Assembly: GCF_900143285.1 (NCBI RefSeq)
Contig: NZ_FRDN01000009.1
Coordinates: 124,001 to 188,000 of the forward strand
DNA: 64,000 bases
Source of the DNA: Desulfitobacterium chlororespirans DSM 11544
GTDB lineage: Bacteria; Bacillota; Desulfitobacteriia; Desulfitobacteriales; Desulfitobacteriaceae
Direction: 5' to 3'
The position numbers were made by a program, and so were the translations under genes. The notes beneath the pieces are model-generated. The model was not told the origin of the DNA. It saw nothing but the letters and a program-made list of their open reading frames with translations, and made no database searches. Positions 8,752 through 17,387 of this stretch are shown here, in pieces; position 1 is the first letter of the stretch, and every line of letters starts with the position of its first letter.

Positions 8752-10245
8752 TTATTTTTCATCATGCCCTTGGGGCTGACGTATGGTATCTTTCGGCTTG
8801 AGAATACTGGGCCGCTTATTCTTTATGGGGAGAGGAGACCGCACCAGAACGGTACCCAAGGCTTTTATATCCAAAGGCAATAATGGCCATAAATAAGGAA
8901 CACCGAAGGATTTCGTCCTCCACAGCAGGAAGAACAAGATCAGGACCCCGATGGCCAAACCGATGAAATTATTGAGGGCTACCATGAGCAAAAGGAACAG
9001 CCGTGCCAGGCGGTTGGCCTGGGCGAGCTCATAACTGGGTGTAGCAAAGGTACCTACTGTGACAATGGCAATGTAAACAATAATTTCTTGGGCAAAAAGC
9101 CCAACCTTGATGGCCACATCACCGATCATAAAGGTAGCAATTAAACCCAGAGCTACAGTCAAAGGTCCCGGCGTGTGAATGGCAGCCATGCGGACTAAAT
9201 CCACCCCAAATTCCGCAAGAAACACCTGGGGAATCAACCCGATCTTCCCTACTTCTTGAACGCCCAAAAATTGCAGCCATTCGGGAAGGAGGTGAGGATT
9301 TAAGGCACAGGCCAGCCACAGAGGCAAGAGGAAAAGAGCGGCAAAAATCCCCATAAAGCGAACCCAGCGCAAATAGGCGCCGACGATGGGTTCCTGACGA
9401 TACTCTTCCGCGTGCTGAGTATGGGACCAAAAGGTAGCCGGAGCAATCATCACCGAAGGAGAAGTATCTACCAAGACCACCACATGGCCTTCCAGCAAGT
9501 GAACGGCTGCCACATCCGGCCGTTCCGTATAGCGCACCCGGGGATAGGGATTCCAAATCTTGCTGCCGAGAATAAATTCCTCCACACTTTTTTCCGCCAT
9601 AGGAATACCGTCGATCTTGATCTTCTGAATCTCTTCAGATATCTCCTTGACTAAATCATCGTTGGTTATATCTTCAATATAGGCTACACAGACATCGGTT
9701 TTGGACCGTCTCCCTACCTGCATTAATTTCATCCTGAGTTTAGGATCCCGCAAACGGCGGCGTATGAGGGCCGTATTAAAGGCTAAGGTCTCCGTAAAGC
9801 CATCCCTGGCTCCCCGGGTAACCCGCTCAATATCCGGCTCACTGGGAGAGCGGGCCGGAAAACTGCGGGCATCGACAATGATTGCTTTTTCCTGGCCTTC
9901 GACAAATAGAGCCATGGGGCCGGACAAAATGAAATAGAGGATTTTATCCATGGTGTCCACTTCAGATACCTGCAGGCCGACGATACGGCCTTTCACCAGA
10001 GTCTGCAGGGCATTCACCACGAGATCCGCCCGCTCAAGCTCCACAAGAGCGTCGAGGATGATACTGACAACCTGGGTATCCACCATACCATTCACAGAGT
10101 AAATGGCTATTTTCTTTCCACCAATGGTCATTTCCCGCAGGACGATATCAAAATTATCGGGAACCCCCAGTTCCCGATTAAGATAGTCCAGATTCTTTTG
10201 GTAATGTTTACTGACCTTAACATTGCTTTCACTTGAATTATCCAA
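8752..10245 (-). CDS. spoVAF: Stage V sporulation protein AF (GerA-type spore germination membrane protein)
   Basis: 497 aa from a TTG at 10245, preceded by GGAGG at 7 bases. A GTG at 10263 would add six residues but lies upstream of that site. The N-terminal half is soluble (GerABKA N-terminal domain; PARSPSEPDIERVTRGARDGF is the family's hallmark) and the C-terminal half has about five to six membrane helices. The family forms the A subunit of germinant receptors. SpoVAF proteins are the paralogues encoded at the end of spoVA operons and help the SpoVA channel release dipicolinate in germination. The gene is fourth in the spoVAC-AD-AE-AF order, with 70 bases after spoVAE, which fits SpoVAF rather than GerAA or GerKA. 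Confidence 0.9.
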   Translation of the reverse strand: MDNSSESNVKVSKHYQKNLDYLNRELGVPDNFDIVLREMTIGGKKIAIYSVNGMVDTQVVSIILDALVELERADLVVNALQTLVKGRIVGLQVSEVDTMDKILYFILSGPMALFVEGQEKAIIVDARSFPARSPSEPDIERVTRGARDGFTETLAFNTALIRRRLRDPKLRMKLMQVGRRSKTDVCVAYIEDITNDDLVKEISEEIQKIKIDGIPMAEKSVEEFILGSKIWNPYPRVRYTERPDVAAVHLLEGHVVVLVDTSPSVMIAPATFWSHTQHAEEYRQEPIVGAYLRWVRFMGIFAALFLLPLWLACALNPHLLPEWLQFLGVQEVGKIGLIPQVFLAEFGVDLVRMAAIHTPGPLTVALGLIATFMIGDVAIKVGLFAQEIIVYIAIVTVGTFATPSYELAQANRLARLFLLLMVALNNFIGLAIGVLILFFLLWRTKSFGVPYLWPLLPLDIKALGTVLVRSPLPIKNKRPSILKPKDTIRQPQGHDEK

Positions 10246-10315
10246 ACTACCGCCTCCAGACACACTTCCCGTTCATCCTTTAATCGCGCTCAACGCTCAA
10301 GCTTCATTCACCGGC

Positions 10316-10678
10316 TTAGCCCTTGGGGTTAAAGGTTATGGAAACCAAATAGCCAAAAAAGACTGCCGCTGCAATCCCTACGGCTCCCGCCTCTACCCCG
10401 CCTGAAAAAGCTCCGATCAGGCCTTTTTCTCCCACAGCCTCTATGGCTCCTTTAGCCAGGGAATAACCGAATCCTGACAGAGGGACCGAGGCTCCGGCTC
10501 CGGCAAATTTCACTAAGGGTCCATAGACACCAAGTGCACCCAAAACAGCTCCTCCGGTGACAAAGGTTACCAACACATGAGCCGGAGTGAACGTGGGTTT
10601 CGTTAAATCCATAAGCAGCTGACCAACTACGCAAATCAGGCCGCCTACCACAAACGCTGGAATAATCTGCTCAAACAT
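10316..10678 (-). CDS. spoVAE: Stage V sporulation protein AE (SpoVAEb)
   Basis: 120 aa, almost wholly membrane-embedded (four hydrophobic segments), with KFAGAGASVPLSGFGYSLAKG, the conserved loop also seen in SpoVAC (KFAGAGSIVPVTGFANSI). SpoVAC and SpoVAE are related inner-membrane proteins that with SpoVAD take up Ca-dipicolinic acid into the forespore and release it in germination. The start at 10678 has AAAGGAGG upstream. It lies 16 bases after spoVAD. Confidence 0.93.
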   Translation of the reverse strand: MFEQIIPAFVVGGLICVVGQLLMDLTKPTFTPAHVLVTFVTGGAVLGALGVYGPLVKFAGAGASVPLSGFGYSLAKGAIEAVGEKGLIGAFSGGVEAGAVGIAAAVFFGYLVSITFNPKG

Positions 10679-10694
10679 TGCTTTTCCTCCTTTA

Positions 10695-11699
10695 TCAAGC
10701 CTCGATGACTACAGCATGCCCTATTCCCGGAATGGACTCTCCCTGCAGGCTGGAAGTAGGGCTGTGTAAGGCCCCGCTCCCGACGAGAAGGATTCTTTTA
10801 TACTGACCGGATTTGATCTTTTCCATCAGATGTCCGGCGAAGACCACTGCCGAGCAGCCGCAGCCACTGGCTCCGGCATGAGCGTCCTGACTTTTGTCAT
10901 AAATCAATACGCCACAGTCCGAGAAATTCCGAAAATGGAGCCCCGACTTTTTCAGTACTTCTTGAGTAAGATTTAATCCTACATTGCCTAAATCACCGGA
11001 GATAATCAGATCATAGTCCTCCGGTGTCCGATTCATATCCTGAAAATGATTGATAACCGTATCAGCTACAGCCGGAGCCATGGCGGCTCCCATATTATTG
11101 GCATCTGTTTCCCCAAAATCCACAATCCTGCCGATGGTGGCAGCAGTAATCCGCGGTCCCTCTCCGCTCTGACCAAGGACGAGACTGCCTGCCCCGGTCA
11201 CCGTCCATTGAGCACTCATAGCCCGTTGGCCACCCTGCTCCGTAGGCAAACGATACTGGCGTTCGGCTGTATCATGATGGCTGGATACTCCCACCAGCAC
11301 CTTGCGGGCAAATCCCCCGTCAATGAGCATGGTTCCCACCGACATGCTCAAGGCCATGGTGGAACAGGCCCCGTAGAGGCCGATGAAAGGGATGCCCATA
11401 GTGCGGGCAGCAAAATTCGCAGAAATGATCTGATTCAGCAAATCCCCGGCCAAAAGGTAATCGATCTCATCTTTCTTGATTTGGGATTGCTTTACAGCCC
11501 CTTCCATGGCTTCCTCCAACATTTTGGTTTCCGCAACTTCCCAGGATGTATTGCCATTGATATTATCTTTCCACACCTTATTGAAGGTCTTGCCCAAGGG
11601 ACCTTGACCCTCCATAGGGCCAACTACGGAATAAGAGGAGAGAATTACGGACGGATTCGAGAAAACCACCGTTTGATTGCCTATACGTTTTAGGTTCAT
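10695..11699 (-). CDS. spoVAD: Stage V sporulation protein AD, dipicolinic-acid-binding thiolase-fold protein
   Basis: 334 aa, the usual length. The fold is thiolase/ketoacyl-synthase-like, with IGLYGACSTMALSMSVG near residue 130 and a C-terminal LLVGSGALHSPTSSLQGESIPGIGHAV. SpoVAD binds dipicolinate directly in B. subtilis and sits on the outer face of the spore inner membrane as part of the SpoVA channel. It is between spoVAC (49 bases upstream) and spoVAE, with the operon driven by the sigma-G-like promoter before spoVAC. Confidence 0.96.
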   Translation of the reverse strand: MNLKRIGNQTVVFSNPSVILSSYSVVGPMEGQGPLGKTFNKVWKDNINGNTSWEVAETKMLEEAMEGAVKQSQIKKDEIDYLLAGDLLNQIISANFAARTMGIPFIGLYGACSTMALSMSVGTMLIDGGFARKVLVGVSSHHDTAERQYRLPTEQGGQRAMSAQWTVTGAGSLVLGQSGEGPRITAATIGRIVDFGETDANNMGAAMAPAVADTVINHFQDMNRTPEDYDLIISGDLGNVGLNLTQEVLKKSGLHFRNFSDCGVLIYDKSQDAHAGASGCGCSAVVFAGHLMEKIKSGQYKRILLVGSGALHSPTSSLQGESIPGIGHAVVIEA

Positions 11700-11748
11700 T
11701 TCTTTTTCATCCCCCGTTTCATTTACTTTTCATACTAAGGATGCTTGA

Positions 11749-12216
11749 TCAGCGCAGGAAATAGGTGATGAGCCCTATAGCAATCGAAGCCGCAATCCCG
11801 TAAACCAATACCGGCCCCGCTACGGTAAATAATTTGGCACCGACACCCATCACATAACCTTCCCGTTTAAACTCCAAGGCCGGGGATACTATGGAGTTGG
11901 CAAATCCCGTGACCGGGACGATGGATCCGGCCCCGGCAAATTTGCCGATTTCATCATAGATACCCAACCCGGTGAGAAGCGCCCCCAAGAGGATCAGGAA
12001 GGCTGTCGCCGCCGTTGAGGCGTCATCTTTGGGCAACCCCATTTGGACTAAAAAATTAATGACAATTTGTCCGAAAGCGCAAATGATTCCACCTACCAGG
12101 AAAGCCCGGATGATATTCTTCATAATCGTAGGCTTTGGAGTCATGGATTGTGTGAGTTCTTTGTACTCCTCAGGAGTCACATTAAGAGTTGGTGGTCGCA
12201 GTTTTTGGTCAGCCAA
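11749..12216 (-). CDS. spoVAC: Stage V sporulation protein AC, mechanosensitive DPA-channel component
   Basis: 155 aa from a TTG at 12216 with AAAGGAG eight bases upstream; a GTG at 12225 lies inside that binding site and is less likely. A cytoplasmic N-terminus (~45 residues) is followed by four hydrophobic segments and the KFAGAGSIVPVTGFANSI loop. B. subtilis SpoVAC behaves as a mechanosensitive channel. As in many Clostridia the operon begins with AC; there are no spoVAA or spoVAB genes. It is transcribed divergently from spoIIA. Confidence 0.94.
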   Translation of the reverse strand: MADQKLRPPTLNVTPEEYKELTQSMTPKPTIMKNIIRAFLVGGIICAFGQIVINFLVQMGLPKDDASTAATAFLILLGALLTGLGIYDEIGKFAGAGSIVPVTGFANSIVSPALEFKREGYVMGVGAKLFTVAGPVLVYGIAASIAIGLITYFLR

Positions 12217-12269
12217 GGAAATCACTCCTTTCGTTATGCCTGTTAATCCTTGTCAATAGTGCTAACACA

Positions 12270-12300
12270 TAGTATGAATCTGGAATTCCCTTTTTATGCG
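12270..12300 (-). promoter_or_regulatory. Candidate sigma-G/sigma-F promoter for the spoVA operon
   Basis: On the minus strand, CATACTA at 12276-12270 matches the forespore -10 (CATnMTA). GCATA at 12299-12295 matches the -35 (gHATR), separated by 18 bases. It lies 50-80 bases upstream of the spoVAC start. B. subtilis spoVA is sigma-G-dependent, so position and sequence agree. Confidence 0.65.
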
Positions 12301-12339
12301 GTTCCCCGAATCAACTACCATATTCTTCTTGCACTATCA

Positions 12340-12368
12340 GAAAGTATAAGCTTGCGCACTATACTTTC
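12340..12368. repeat. 9-bp perfect inverted repeat in the spoVA-spoIIA divergent region
   Basis: GAAAGTATA and TATACTTTC are separated by 11 bases. No T-run follows on either strand, so it is not an obvious terminator. It could be a regulator site or a boundary between the two divergent sporulation promoters. Confidence 0.4.
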
Positions 12369-12431
12369 CAAGCATAAGGGTAACCAGCGACTTCGCCTCT
12401 TTTATGAGTATGGGTTTAAAGCAACAAGTGG

Positions 12432-12454
12432 GTCGACAGTGTCGACCTGGCGAA
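12432..12454. promoter_or_regulatory. Cluster of Spo0A boxes upstream of spoIIAA
   Basis: TGGCGAA at 12448-12454 is an exact TGNCGAA box. TGTCGAC at 12440-12446 and its mirror image on the minus strand at 12438-12432 each match 6 of 7. They sit 40-60 bases upstream of the candidate sigma-H -35, where Spo0A~P activates spoIIA in Bacillus. Confidence 0.55.
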
Positions 12455-12493
12455 GCCGGGTTTTCTTGATTATAAATATTTTTACACTTTAGC

Positions 12494-12518
12494 AGGAAAA
12501 TTATGGATGTCGTCGAAT
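12494..12518 (+). promoter_or_regulatory. Candidate sigma-H promoter of the spoIIA operon
   Basis: AGGAAAA at 12494-12500 resembles the sigma-H -35 (AGGAWWT) and GAAT at 12515-12518 the -10 (GAAT). Spacing fits the sigma-H class, and spoIIA is the textbook sigma-H/Spo0A operon. It lies 36 bases before the spoIIAA start. Confidence 0.6.
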
Positions 12519-12553
12519 TGAACTTTGAGAAGACTCAATAGGGGGGAACACCA

Positions 12554-12901
12554 TTGCTTATTGACAAAAAACTGGAGCGTCAGACCTTGCTCTTGACTTT
12601 AAAGGGAGAACTTGACATGAATACCTCTGAAAGTCTACGCCAGACCATAGATAGTGAGATTGAACGTCGTGGAGTGCGAACCGTCGTACTTAATCTGGAG
12701 GATATCAGCTTTATCGACAGTTCGGGGCTGGGCGTTATTCTTGGGCGTTACAAGAAGCTTCTCCCCATGGGGGGGAAAGTCATCATCACCCGGGTACCTC
12801 CCCATATCTATAAGATCATGGAATTATCCGGTCTCCCACGTATCATTCAATTCGAAGATATGCTGAACCAGGAAGATGGAAGGAAGGGAAAAACTGTATG
12901 A
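12554..12901 (+). CDS. spoIIAA: Anti-sigma F factor antagonist SpoIIAA
   Basis: 115 aa, STAS fold. The start is a TTG preceded by GGGGGGAA at 5 bases; no ATG fits. The phosphorylation motif DSSGLG is at residues 55-60, so Ser57 is the residue phosphorylated by SpoIIAB. Unphosphorylated SpoIIAA frees sigma F in the forespore. Its TGA overlaps the ATG of spoIIAB (ATGA), so the two are translationally coupled. Confidence 0.97.
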   Translation: MLIDKKLERQTLLLTLKGELDMNTSESLRQTIDSEIERRGVRTVVLNLEDISFIDSSGLGVILGRYKKLLPMGGKVIITRVPPHIYKIMELSGLPRIIQFEDMLNQEDGRKGKTV

Positions 12902-13335
12902 AAAGAAACCTTTTAGATCTTAAGTTCTCCAGTCTGGGCGAGAATGTGGGGATCGCCCGGATGCTGATTGCCTCCGTCGGGGCCCAACTGGACCTTTCAC
13001 TCAACGATATTGAGGAACTTAAGGTCGTCGTCAGTGAAGCGGTTTCCAATGCAATTATTCATGGTTATGCCAATCATCCGGACAGGCTGGTTCAATTAAT
13101 CATTGAACAAAATCCCGAAGCCTTAAAAATCATTGTCAAGGATGAGGGATGTGGAATACCCGACGTAGAACAAGCCATGCAGCCGGCCTTCAGCACGGAT
13201 CCTGAGCGCATGGGGCTGGGATTTGTCTTCATGCAATCCTTCATGGATGATCTCCAGGTGGAGTCAGCAGTCAATCAAGGTACCACTGTCACAATGATTA
13301 AAGAACTTGACAATATCCAGCCCTCCACGCATTAG
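12898..13335 (+). CDS. spoIIAB: Anti-sigma F factor / serine kinase SpoIIAB
   Basis: 145 aa GHKL-type kinase. N-box VSEAVSNAIIHGY, G1 box KDEGCGIPD, and PERMGLGFVFMQSFMDD for the G2 region. It binds and inhibits sigma F and phosphorylates SpoIIAA. Start ATG overlaps the end of spoIIAA; sigF follows after 14 bases. Length is normal. Confidence 0.97.
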   Translation: MKRNLLDLKFSSLGENVGIARMLIASVGAQLDLSLNDIEELKVVVSEAVSNAIIHGYANHPDRLVQLIIEQNPEALKIIVKDEGCGIPDVEQAMQPAFSTDPERMGLGFVFMQSFMDDLQVESAVNQGTTVTMIKELDNIQPSTH

Positions 13336-13349
13336 GGGGGGATAGAATT

Positions 13350-14138
13350 ATGATTCAAAGACTAACGGAAATGAACCTTCCCCGCTTCCCTCTTCTATCA
13401 GACGAAGAGATGATGGATTTGCTCCATCGTGCCCAAAACGGTGATGTTGAAGCCAGAGAGCGGTTGATTAACTGCAATCTTAAGCTGATCTTCAATCTTG
13501 TCCAACGCTTTTCCCACCGCGGGTATGAGCTGGAGGATCTCTTTCAAATCGGCACCATCGGCCTGATCAAGGCTATCGACAAATTTGACTTTACTTATGG
13601 TGTAAAATTCTCCACCTATGCAGTCCCGATGATTATCGGGGAGATCCGCCGTTTCCTGCGGGACGATCATCCTGTTAAGGTCCCCCGCTCCTACAAAGAG
13701 CTGGTGTACAAAGTTAATAAGGCCCGGGAAAGCCTGTCGGCAACCTTGGGCCGGGACCCTACCATCGGCGAAATCGCAGAAAATATCGGAGTCGATCGAG
13801 AAGATATTGTATCCGCCTTAGAAGCGGTCCAAAGTCCCACTTCCATTCATGATACCCTCTATCAAGATGACTCCGATCCCATCTATATTTTGGATCAACT
13901 TCCTATGGAGAAGGATTTGGAGGCCGGTTGGTTTGAAAAGATTGCTCTGAAAGAGGTTCTGGACAAACTCCCTGAACGGGAAAAACGAGTTTTGATGATG
14001 CGTTTTTATGAAGATAAGACCCAAAGCGAGATCGCGGCCCTCCTTAGCCTCTCCCAAGTTCAAATCTCAAGGATCGAGCGGGCTGCTCTGCACCGTATTC
14101 GTCAATATCTCCATGAACCGGAACCTCAGGATGATTAG
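13350..14138 (+). CDS. sigF: RNA polymerase forespore sigma factor SigF
   Basis: 262 aa, slightly longer than the 255 of B. subtilis. Region 2 contains DLFQIGTIGLIKAIDKFD and FSTYAVPMIIGEIRRFLRDD (-10 recognition and melting). Region 3 has KVPRSYKELVYKV, and region 4.2 LSLSQVQISRIERAALHRIRQ. It directs early forespore transcription and is held by SpoIIAB. GGGGGG precedes the ATG by 7 bases. The stop overlaps the stop of the convergent dacF by four bases, leaving no room for a terminator between them. Confidence 0.97.
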   Translation: MIQRLTEMNLPRFPLLSDEEMMDLLHRAQNGDVEARERLINCNLKLIFNLVQRFSHRGYELEDLFQIGTIGLIKAIDKFDFTYGVKFSTYAVPMIIGEIRRFLRDDHPVKVPRSYKELVYKVNKARESLSATLGRDPTIGEIAENIGVDREDIVSALEAVQSPTSIHDTLYQDDSDPIYILDQLPMEKDLEAGWFEKIALKEVLDKLPEREKRVLMMRFYEDKTQSEIAALLSLSQVQISRIERAALHRIRQYLHEPEPQDD

Positions 14139-15277
14139 AATCCAAATACCCCTTCGAAAGTACGGAGAATTTGCTTGCCAATCCCTGCTTTCTCAATATC
14201 CTTTTCAGCCACCAGATTAACGGAGGCCATCATTTCATTATCGCGATAGAGAAGGATTTCCCCCACCTTTTGACCCGCTTTCACAGGCGCTTCCACATCT
14301 GGGTTGAGCTTCGTCTCGGCCCAGATGTTTTTGTCGTTTCCTTTCGACACAGTGACTCCCAGGGCTTTTTCCGTAACAGCTACCAGATCGTCCTCCATGC
14401 CCTTGCGGACCTTAATCACTCCTTGTTTCTGACCGACGGGAGCATATTCTTTATAGGCATAGTTGGCAAAGCCATAATTGTACAGCTTCATGGATTCCGT
14501 AAAATGTCCCCTGACCTGGGGAACTCCCATGACCACTGCAATCAGGCGCAGCCCATCCCGCTCGGCGGTGGAGGCAAGACAATAATTCGCTTCACTGGTC
14601 CAACCGGTTTTAAAGCCATCGGCTCCCTCATACCACCACAGCAGTTTATTGGTATTCCAAAGTTTGAATTTGCCCCCGCGCAAATCATACTCCTTCATAC
14701 TTGTCAATTTGCGGACCAGAGGATACTTTAAAGCTTCACGACCCATCAGGGCCAGATCATAGGCACTGGTATAGTGTCCTTGTGCCGGTAAACCATAGGC
14801 ATTCACAAAATGGGTATGATTGGCACCGATCTCCTTGGCCTTCTTATTCATCTCTTCCACAAAGGCCTCATGAGTGCCGCTGATATGTTCTCCTACAGCA
14901 TAACAAGCATCATTAGCCGAGCCCACCGCGATCGAAATCAGCATTTCTTCCAGAGAAAAGGTTTCCCCCGGCTCCAGATAGATTTGCGAACCGCCTAAAC
15001 TGCTGGCGCCTTCACTGGCGGTCACTTTATCGGTGAGACTTACTCGTCCCGATTCCACCGCCTCCGCGGCCACTAGCAGAGTCATCAGCTTGGTCACACT
15101 GGCCGGCGGCAGTTCTTTATGGATCTCTTTTTCAAAAAGTATTTGACCGGACTTAGCATCCATAAGAATCGCACTCGCTGCCTCGGTCTCCAATACGGCA
15201 CCATAGGCCTGATGGGGAACGGCCAGATTGCCAATGAATAACGCCAAAGCAAAAATCCAAGATAATGTTTTACGCAT
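14135..15277 (-). CDS. dacF: D-alanyl-D-alanine carboxypeptidase DacF (penicillin-binding protein, peptidase S11)
   Basis: 380 aa with a signal peptide (about 1-26, ending HQAYGA). Serine motifs: SVTK at 60-63 (SxxK), SAN in the segment VGSANDACYAV (SxN), and FKTGWT (KTG). A C-terminal PBP5-type beta domain and an amphipathic end (VFGF) would hold it to the membrane. It trims stem peptides and in Bacillus helps set spore cortex cross-linking. In B. subtilis dacF precedes spoIIA in the same direction; here it faces sigF tail to tail, an inversion. Confidence 0.92.
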   Translation of the reverse strand: MRKTLSWIFALALFIGNLAVPHQAYGAVLETEAASAILMDAKSGQILFEKEIHKELPPASVTKLMTLLVAAEAVESGRVSLTDKVTASEGASSLGGSQIYLEPGETFSLEEMLISIAVGSANDACYAVGEHISGTHEAFVEEMNKKAKEIGANHTHFVNAYGLPAQGHYTSAYDLALMGREALKYPLVRKLTSMKEYDLRGGKFKLWNTNKLLWWYEGADGFKTGWTSEANYCLASTAERDGLRLIAVVMGVPQVRGHFTESMKLYNYGFANYAYKEYAPVGQKQGVIKVRKGMEDDLVAVTEKALGVTVSKGNDKNIWAETKLNPDVEAPVKAGQKVGEILLYRDNEMMASVNLVAEKDIEKAGIGKQILRTFEGVFGF

Positions 15278-15400
15278 TCGTTTTTAGCCCCCTTACGAAA
15301 CATATTTATTCTATTATCCCCAGAAAAATAAATTATATCGAAAGGCAACTTAAACATATCAACTCTCGTTAAAGGAGTTTGAGCATTGCTGATTTAACAT

Positions 15401-15473
15401 AACTAAAAAGAAAAGAAGTAGCTACAACTTAGTGCTGTTACCAAGTCGTGGCTACTTCTTTTCTTTTTTAGTT
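15401..15473 (-). terminator. Long bidirectional hairpin terminator
   Basis: Nearly perfect inverted repeat with arms of about 29 bases. The arms begin AACTAAAAAGAAAAGAAGTA and end TACTTCTTTTCTTTTTTAGTT. A/T-runs at both feet provide U-tracts in either direction. It follows the CoA-binding protein gene (stop at 15493) and precedes dacF. Confidence 0.85.
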
Positions 15474-15492
15474 GTTCTCCCTGTTCGCGCCG

Positions 15493-15969
15493 CTAACGCC
15501 TCTTGGGAGCCTTTGGTGATTTCAATCCATGCCAATAACAGGGATGAAGATAAGCAAAAGGCTTCGGATAAATTTTGTGCTTCAGGAGGCATCCCCGAAT
15601 TACCTGAATTCCGGCGACATCTGCTTGTTCCTGAAATTCTTCTGTCCAATTGCGCTCTTGAAACCAAACGAATTGAGCCCCACATTCCTGAGCCTGACTG
15701 ATAATATTCGGAATCGATTCCGATTTTAAGCAGGGGACCACCACATCCACTTTATCCTGCAAAGCTGCCAGCCCTGCATAGACTTTAAAGCCTTCCAAAC
15801 GCTGTAAATCCTCAGCCACAGGATGAACCACACAGCCAAATTGCTTTAAGAGCCTCCAGACTTTATAAGCATGCTTATGTTTCAGAAAGCGATCGGCATT
15901 ACCTACCACAGCATAACGATGAGCTGTTGTCGTTTCCCCGGCCAGGGAAAACACTTTTTTTTCACGCAT
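15493..15969 (-). CDS. CoA-binding domain protein (YccU-like)
   Basis: 158 aa, Rossmann-type CoA-binding fold: AVVGNADRF near the N-terminus, GCVVHPVAEDLQRLEGFKVYAGLAAL, then DVVVPCLKSESIPNIISQA and a terminal VIRGCLLKH. These features match small CoA-binding proteins related to the N-terminal domain of succinyl-CoA synthetase alpha. The usual GLS[DP]KP at the nucleotide loop is replaced by GNADRFLKHKHAYK. The C-terminal ~25 residues (HPCYWHGLKSPKAPKRR) are an unusual basic extension. Cellular role unknown. Confidence 0.75.
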   Translation of the reverse strand: MREKKVFSLAGETTTAHRYAVVGNADRFLKHKHAYKVWRLLKQFGCVVHPVAEDLQRLEGFKVYAGLAALQDKVDVVVPCLKSESIPNIISQAQECGAQFVWFQERNWTEEFQEQADVAGIQVIRGCLLKHKIYPKPFAYLHPCYWHGLKSPKAPKRR

Positions 15970-16035
15970 CCGTAGTCACCCCTAACTTCAGGTACTAAAG
16001 ATTACGTGAAAACTGCTCATCTTATGACTCCCAGA

Positions 16036-17328
16036 TTAGCTTACCACTTCATGAATAGTTGCTGTCACGTTAGGTACGCTCTCCTGAAATGCATAGGCTT
16101 TTAAGATATCCGTTTCTACATGATCAAGATTGGTGTGAAGAATGCAGAGAGGTTCATTAAGGTCAACATAATCCCCCACCTTCTTCAAAAGCGTAACCCC
16201 GGCCGCATAATCAATGGCATCATCCTTCTTCTTTCTTCCTGCCCCCAACAGCATAGCCGCAAGCCCGATCTGTTCAGCGTCGATAGCCCTTATATAGCCT
16301 GCCTGGTTGGAGAAAATTTCGATATGATACTCTGCTTGAGGTAATTGGAACAGATCATGAACTACTTGGGGATTTCCTCCTTGGCTGGAGATAAGCTCTT
16401 CTAGCTTTTCTATAGCCTTACCCGAACTAATAACTTGCTGAAGTTCCTCATAAGTTGACCGAAAATCATGATAGCCGCCACTGGCAATGGCCATATAGGA
16501 GGCGATTGTCAAAGCAATCCCGGTTTCATCTTCAGCTCCCTTGCCCCTTAACACATCAATAACTTCTCTTATCTCATTGGCATTGCCCACTTCATGACCA
16601 AGAGGCTGATTCATATCGGTGATGATGGCGATGGTCCTTCTCTTTAATGACTTGCCTATCTGTACCATGCACTCGGCAAGTTTTTTGGCTTCGGCCAGGG
16701 ATTTCATGAAAGCCCCTGAACCTACTTTAACATCAAGAACTATGGCATCCGCCCCGGAGGCAATCTTTTTGCTCATGATGGAACTGGCTATGAGAGGAAT
16801 ACTATCCACGGTTCCCGTCACATCTCTTAAGGCATAAGTCAGTTTGTCGGCAGGGGTTAAATTGGCTGTTTGGCCCACTACCGCCATGCCGTGGTTATTC
16901 ACATTGGCGATAAATTCCTCTGCACTTAAAGCGGTCCTGAATCCTGGGATCGCTTCAAGTTTATCAATGGTCCCCCCGGTATGGCCTAATCCTCTGCCAC
17001 TCATTTTCGCCACAGGGATTCCTAAAGAAGCAACCAGGGGAATGACAATTAGGCTGATCTTATCCCCCACTCCCCCTGTTGAATGCTTATCGACCTTTAT
17101 CCCTGCGATACCGGATAAATCAATGGTCTCTCCTGAGTTCACATAGGCCATGGTTAAGTCGGCGATTTCCTCATCATTCATCCCTTGGAAGTAAATAGCC
17201 ATGTAAAGAGCGGATATTTGATAGTCGGGAACCTCCCCCTTTACATAACCTTGTACGAAAAACTCTATTTCTTCTTTTGTTAATGCCTCGCCTTTTTTCT
17301 TTTTGTTGATTATATCAACGACCCGCAT
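16036..17328 (-). CDS. pdp: Pyrimidine-nucleoside (thymidine) phosphorylase
   Basis: 430 aa from the ATG at 17328 (GGGGGTGGG just upstream; the GTG three codons earlier is within that purine run). The family signature KMSGRGLGHTGGTIDKLEAIPG is at about 105-127, preceded by the phosphate-binding DKHSTGGVGDK. It cleaves pyrimidine nucleosides with phosphate to base plus (deoxy)ribose-1-phosphate. It lies downstream of punA and deoB, making a nucleoside catabolism set. deoA (thymidine-specific) is an alternative name; the Firmicute context favours pdp. Confidence 0.93.
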   Translation of the reverse strand: MRVVDIINKKKKGEALTKEEIEFFVQGYVKGEVPDYQISALYMAIYFQGMNDEEIADLTMAYVNSGETIDLSGIAGIKVDKHSTGGVGDKISLIVIPLVASLGIPVAKMSGRGLGHTGGTIDKLEAIPGFRTALSAEEFIANVNNHGMAVVGQTANLTPADKLTYALRDVTGTVDSIPLIASSIMSKKIASGADAIVLDVKVGSGAFMKSLAEAKKLAECMVQIGKSLKRRTIAIITDMNQPLGHEVGNANEIREVIDVLRGKGAEDETGIALTIASYMAIASGGYHDFRSTYEELQQVISSGKAIEKLEELISSQGGNPQVVHDLFQLPQAEYHIEIFSNQAGYIRAIDAEQIGLAAMLLGAGRKKKDDAIDYAAGVTLLKKVGDYVDLNEPLCILHTNLDHVETDILKAYAFQESVPNVTATIHEVVS

Positions 17329-17387
17329 TGCACCCACCCCCGTATGTTCCTAGGCAGCTTGCCAAAGCTCCCTATAATCTCAAGACC

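Noticed and set aside
8752-10245. Germinant receptor subunit GerAA/GerKA
   Set aside because: The family is the same, but position at the end of the spoVA operon and absence of gerB/gerC partners indicate SpoVAF.
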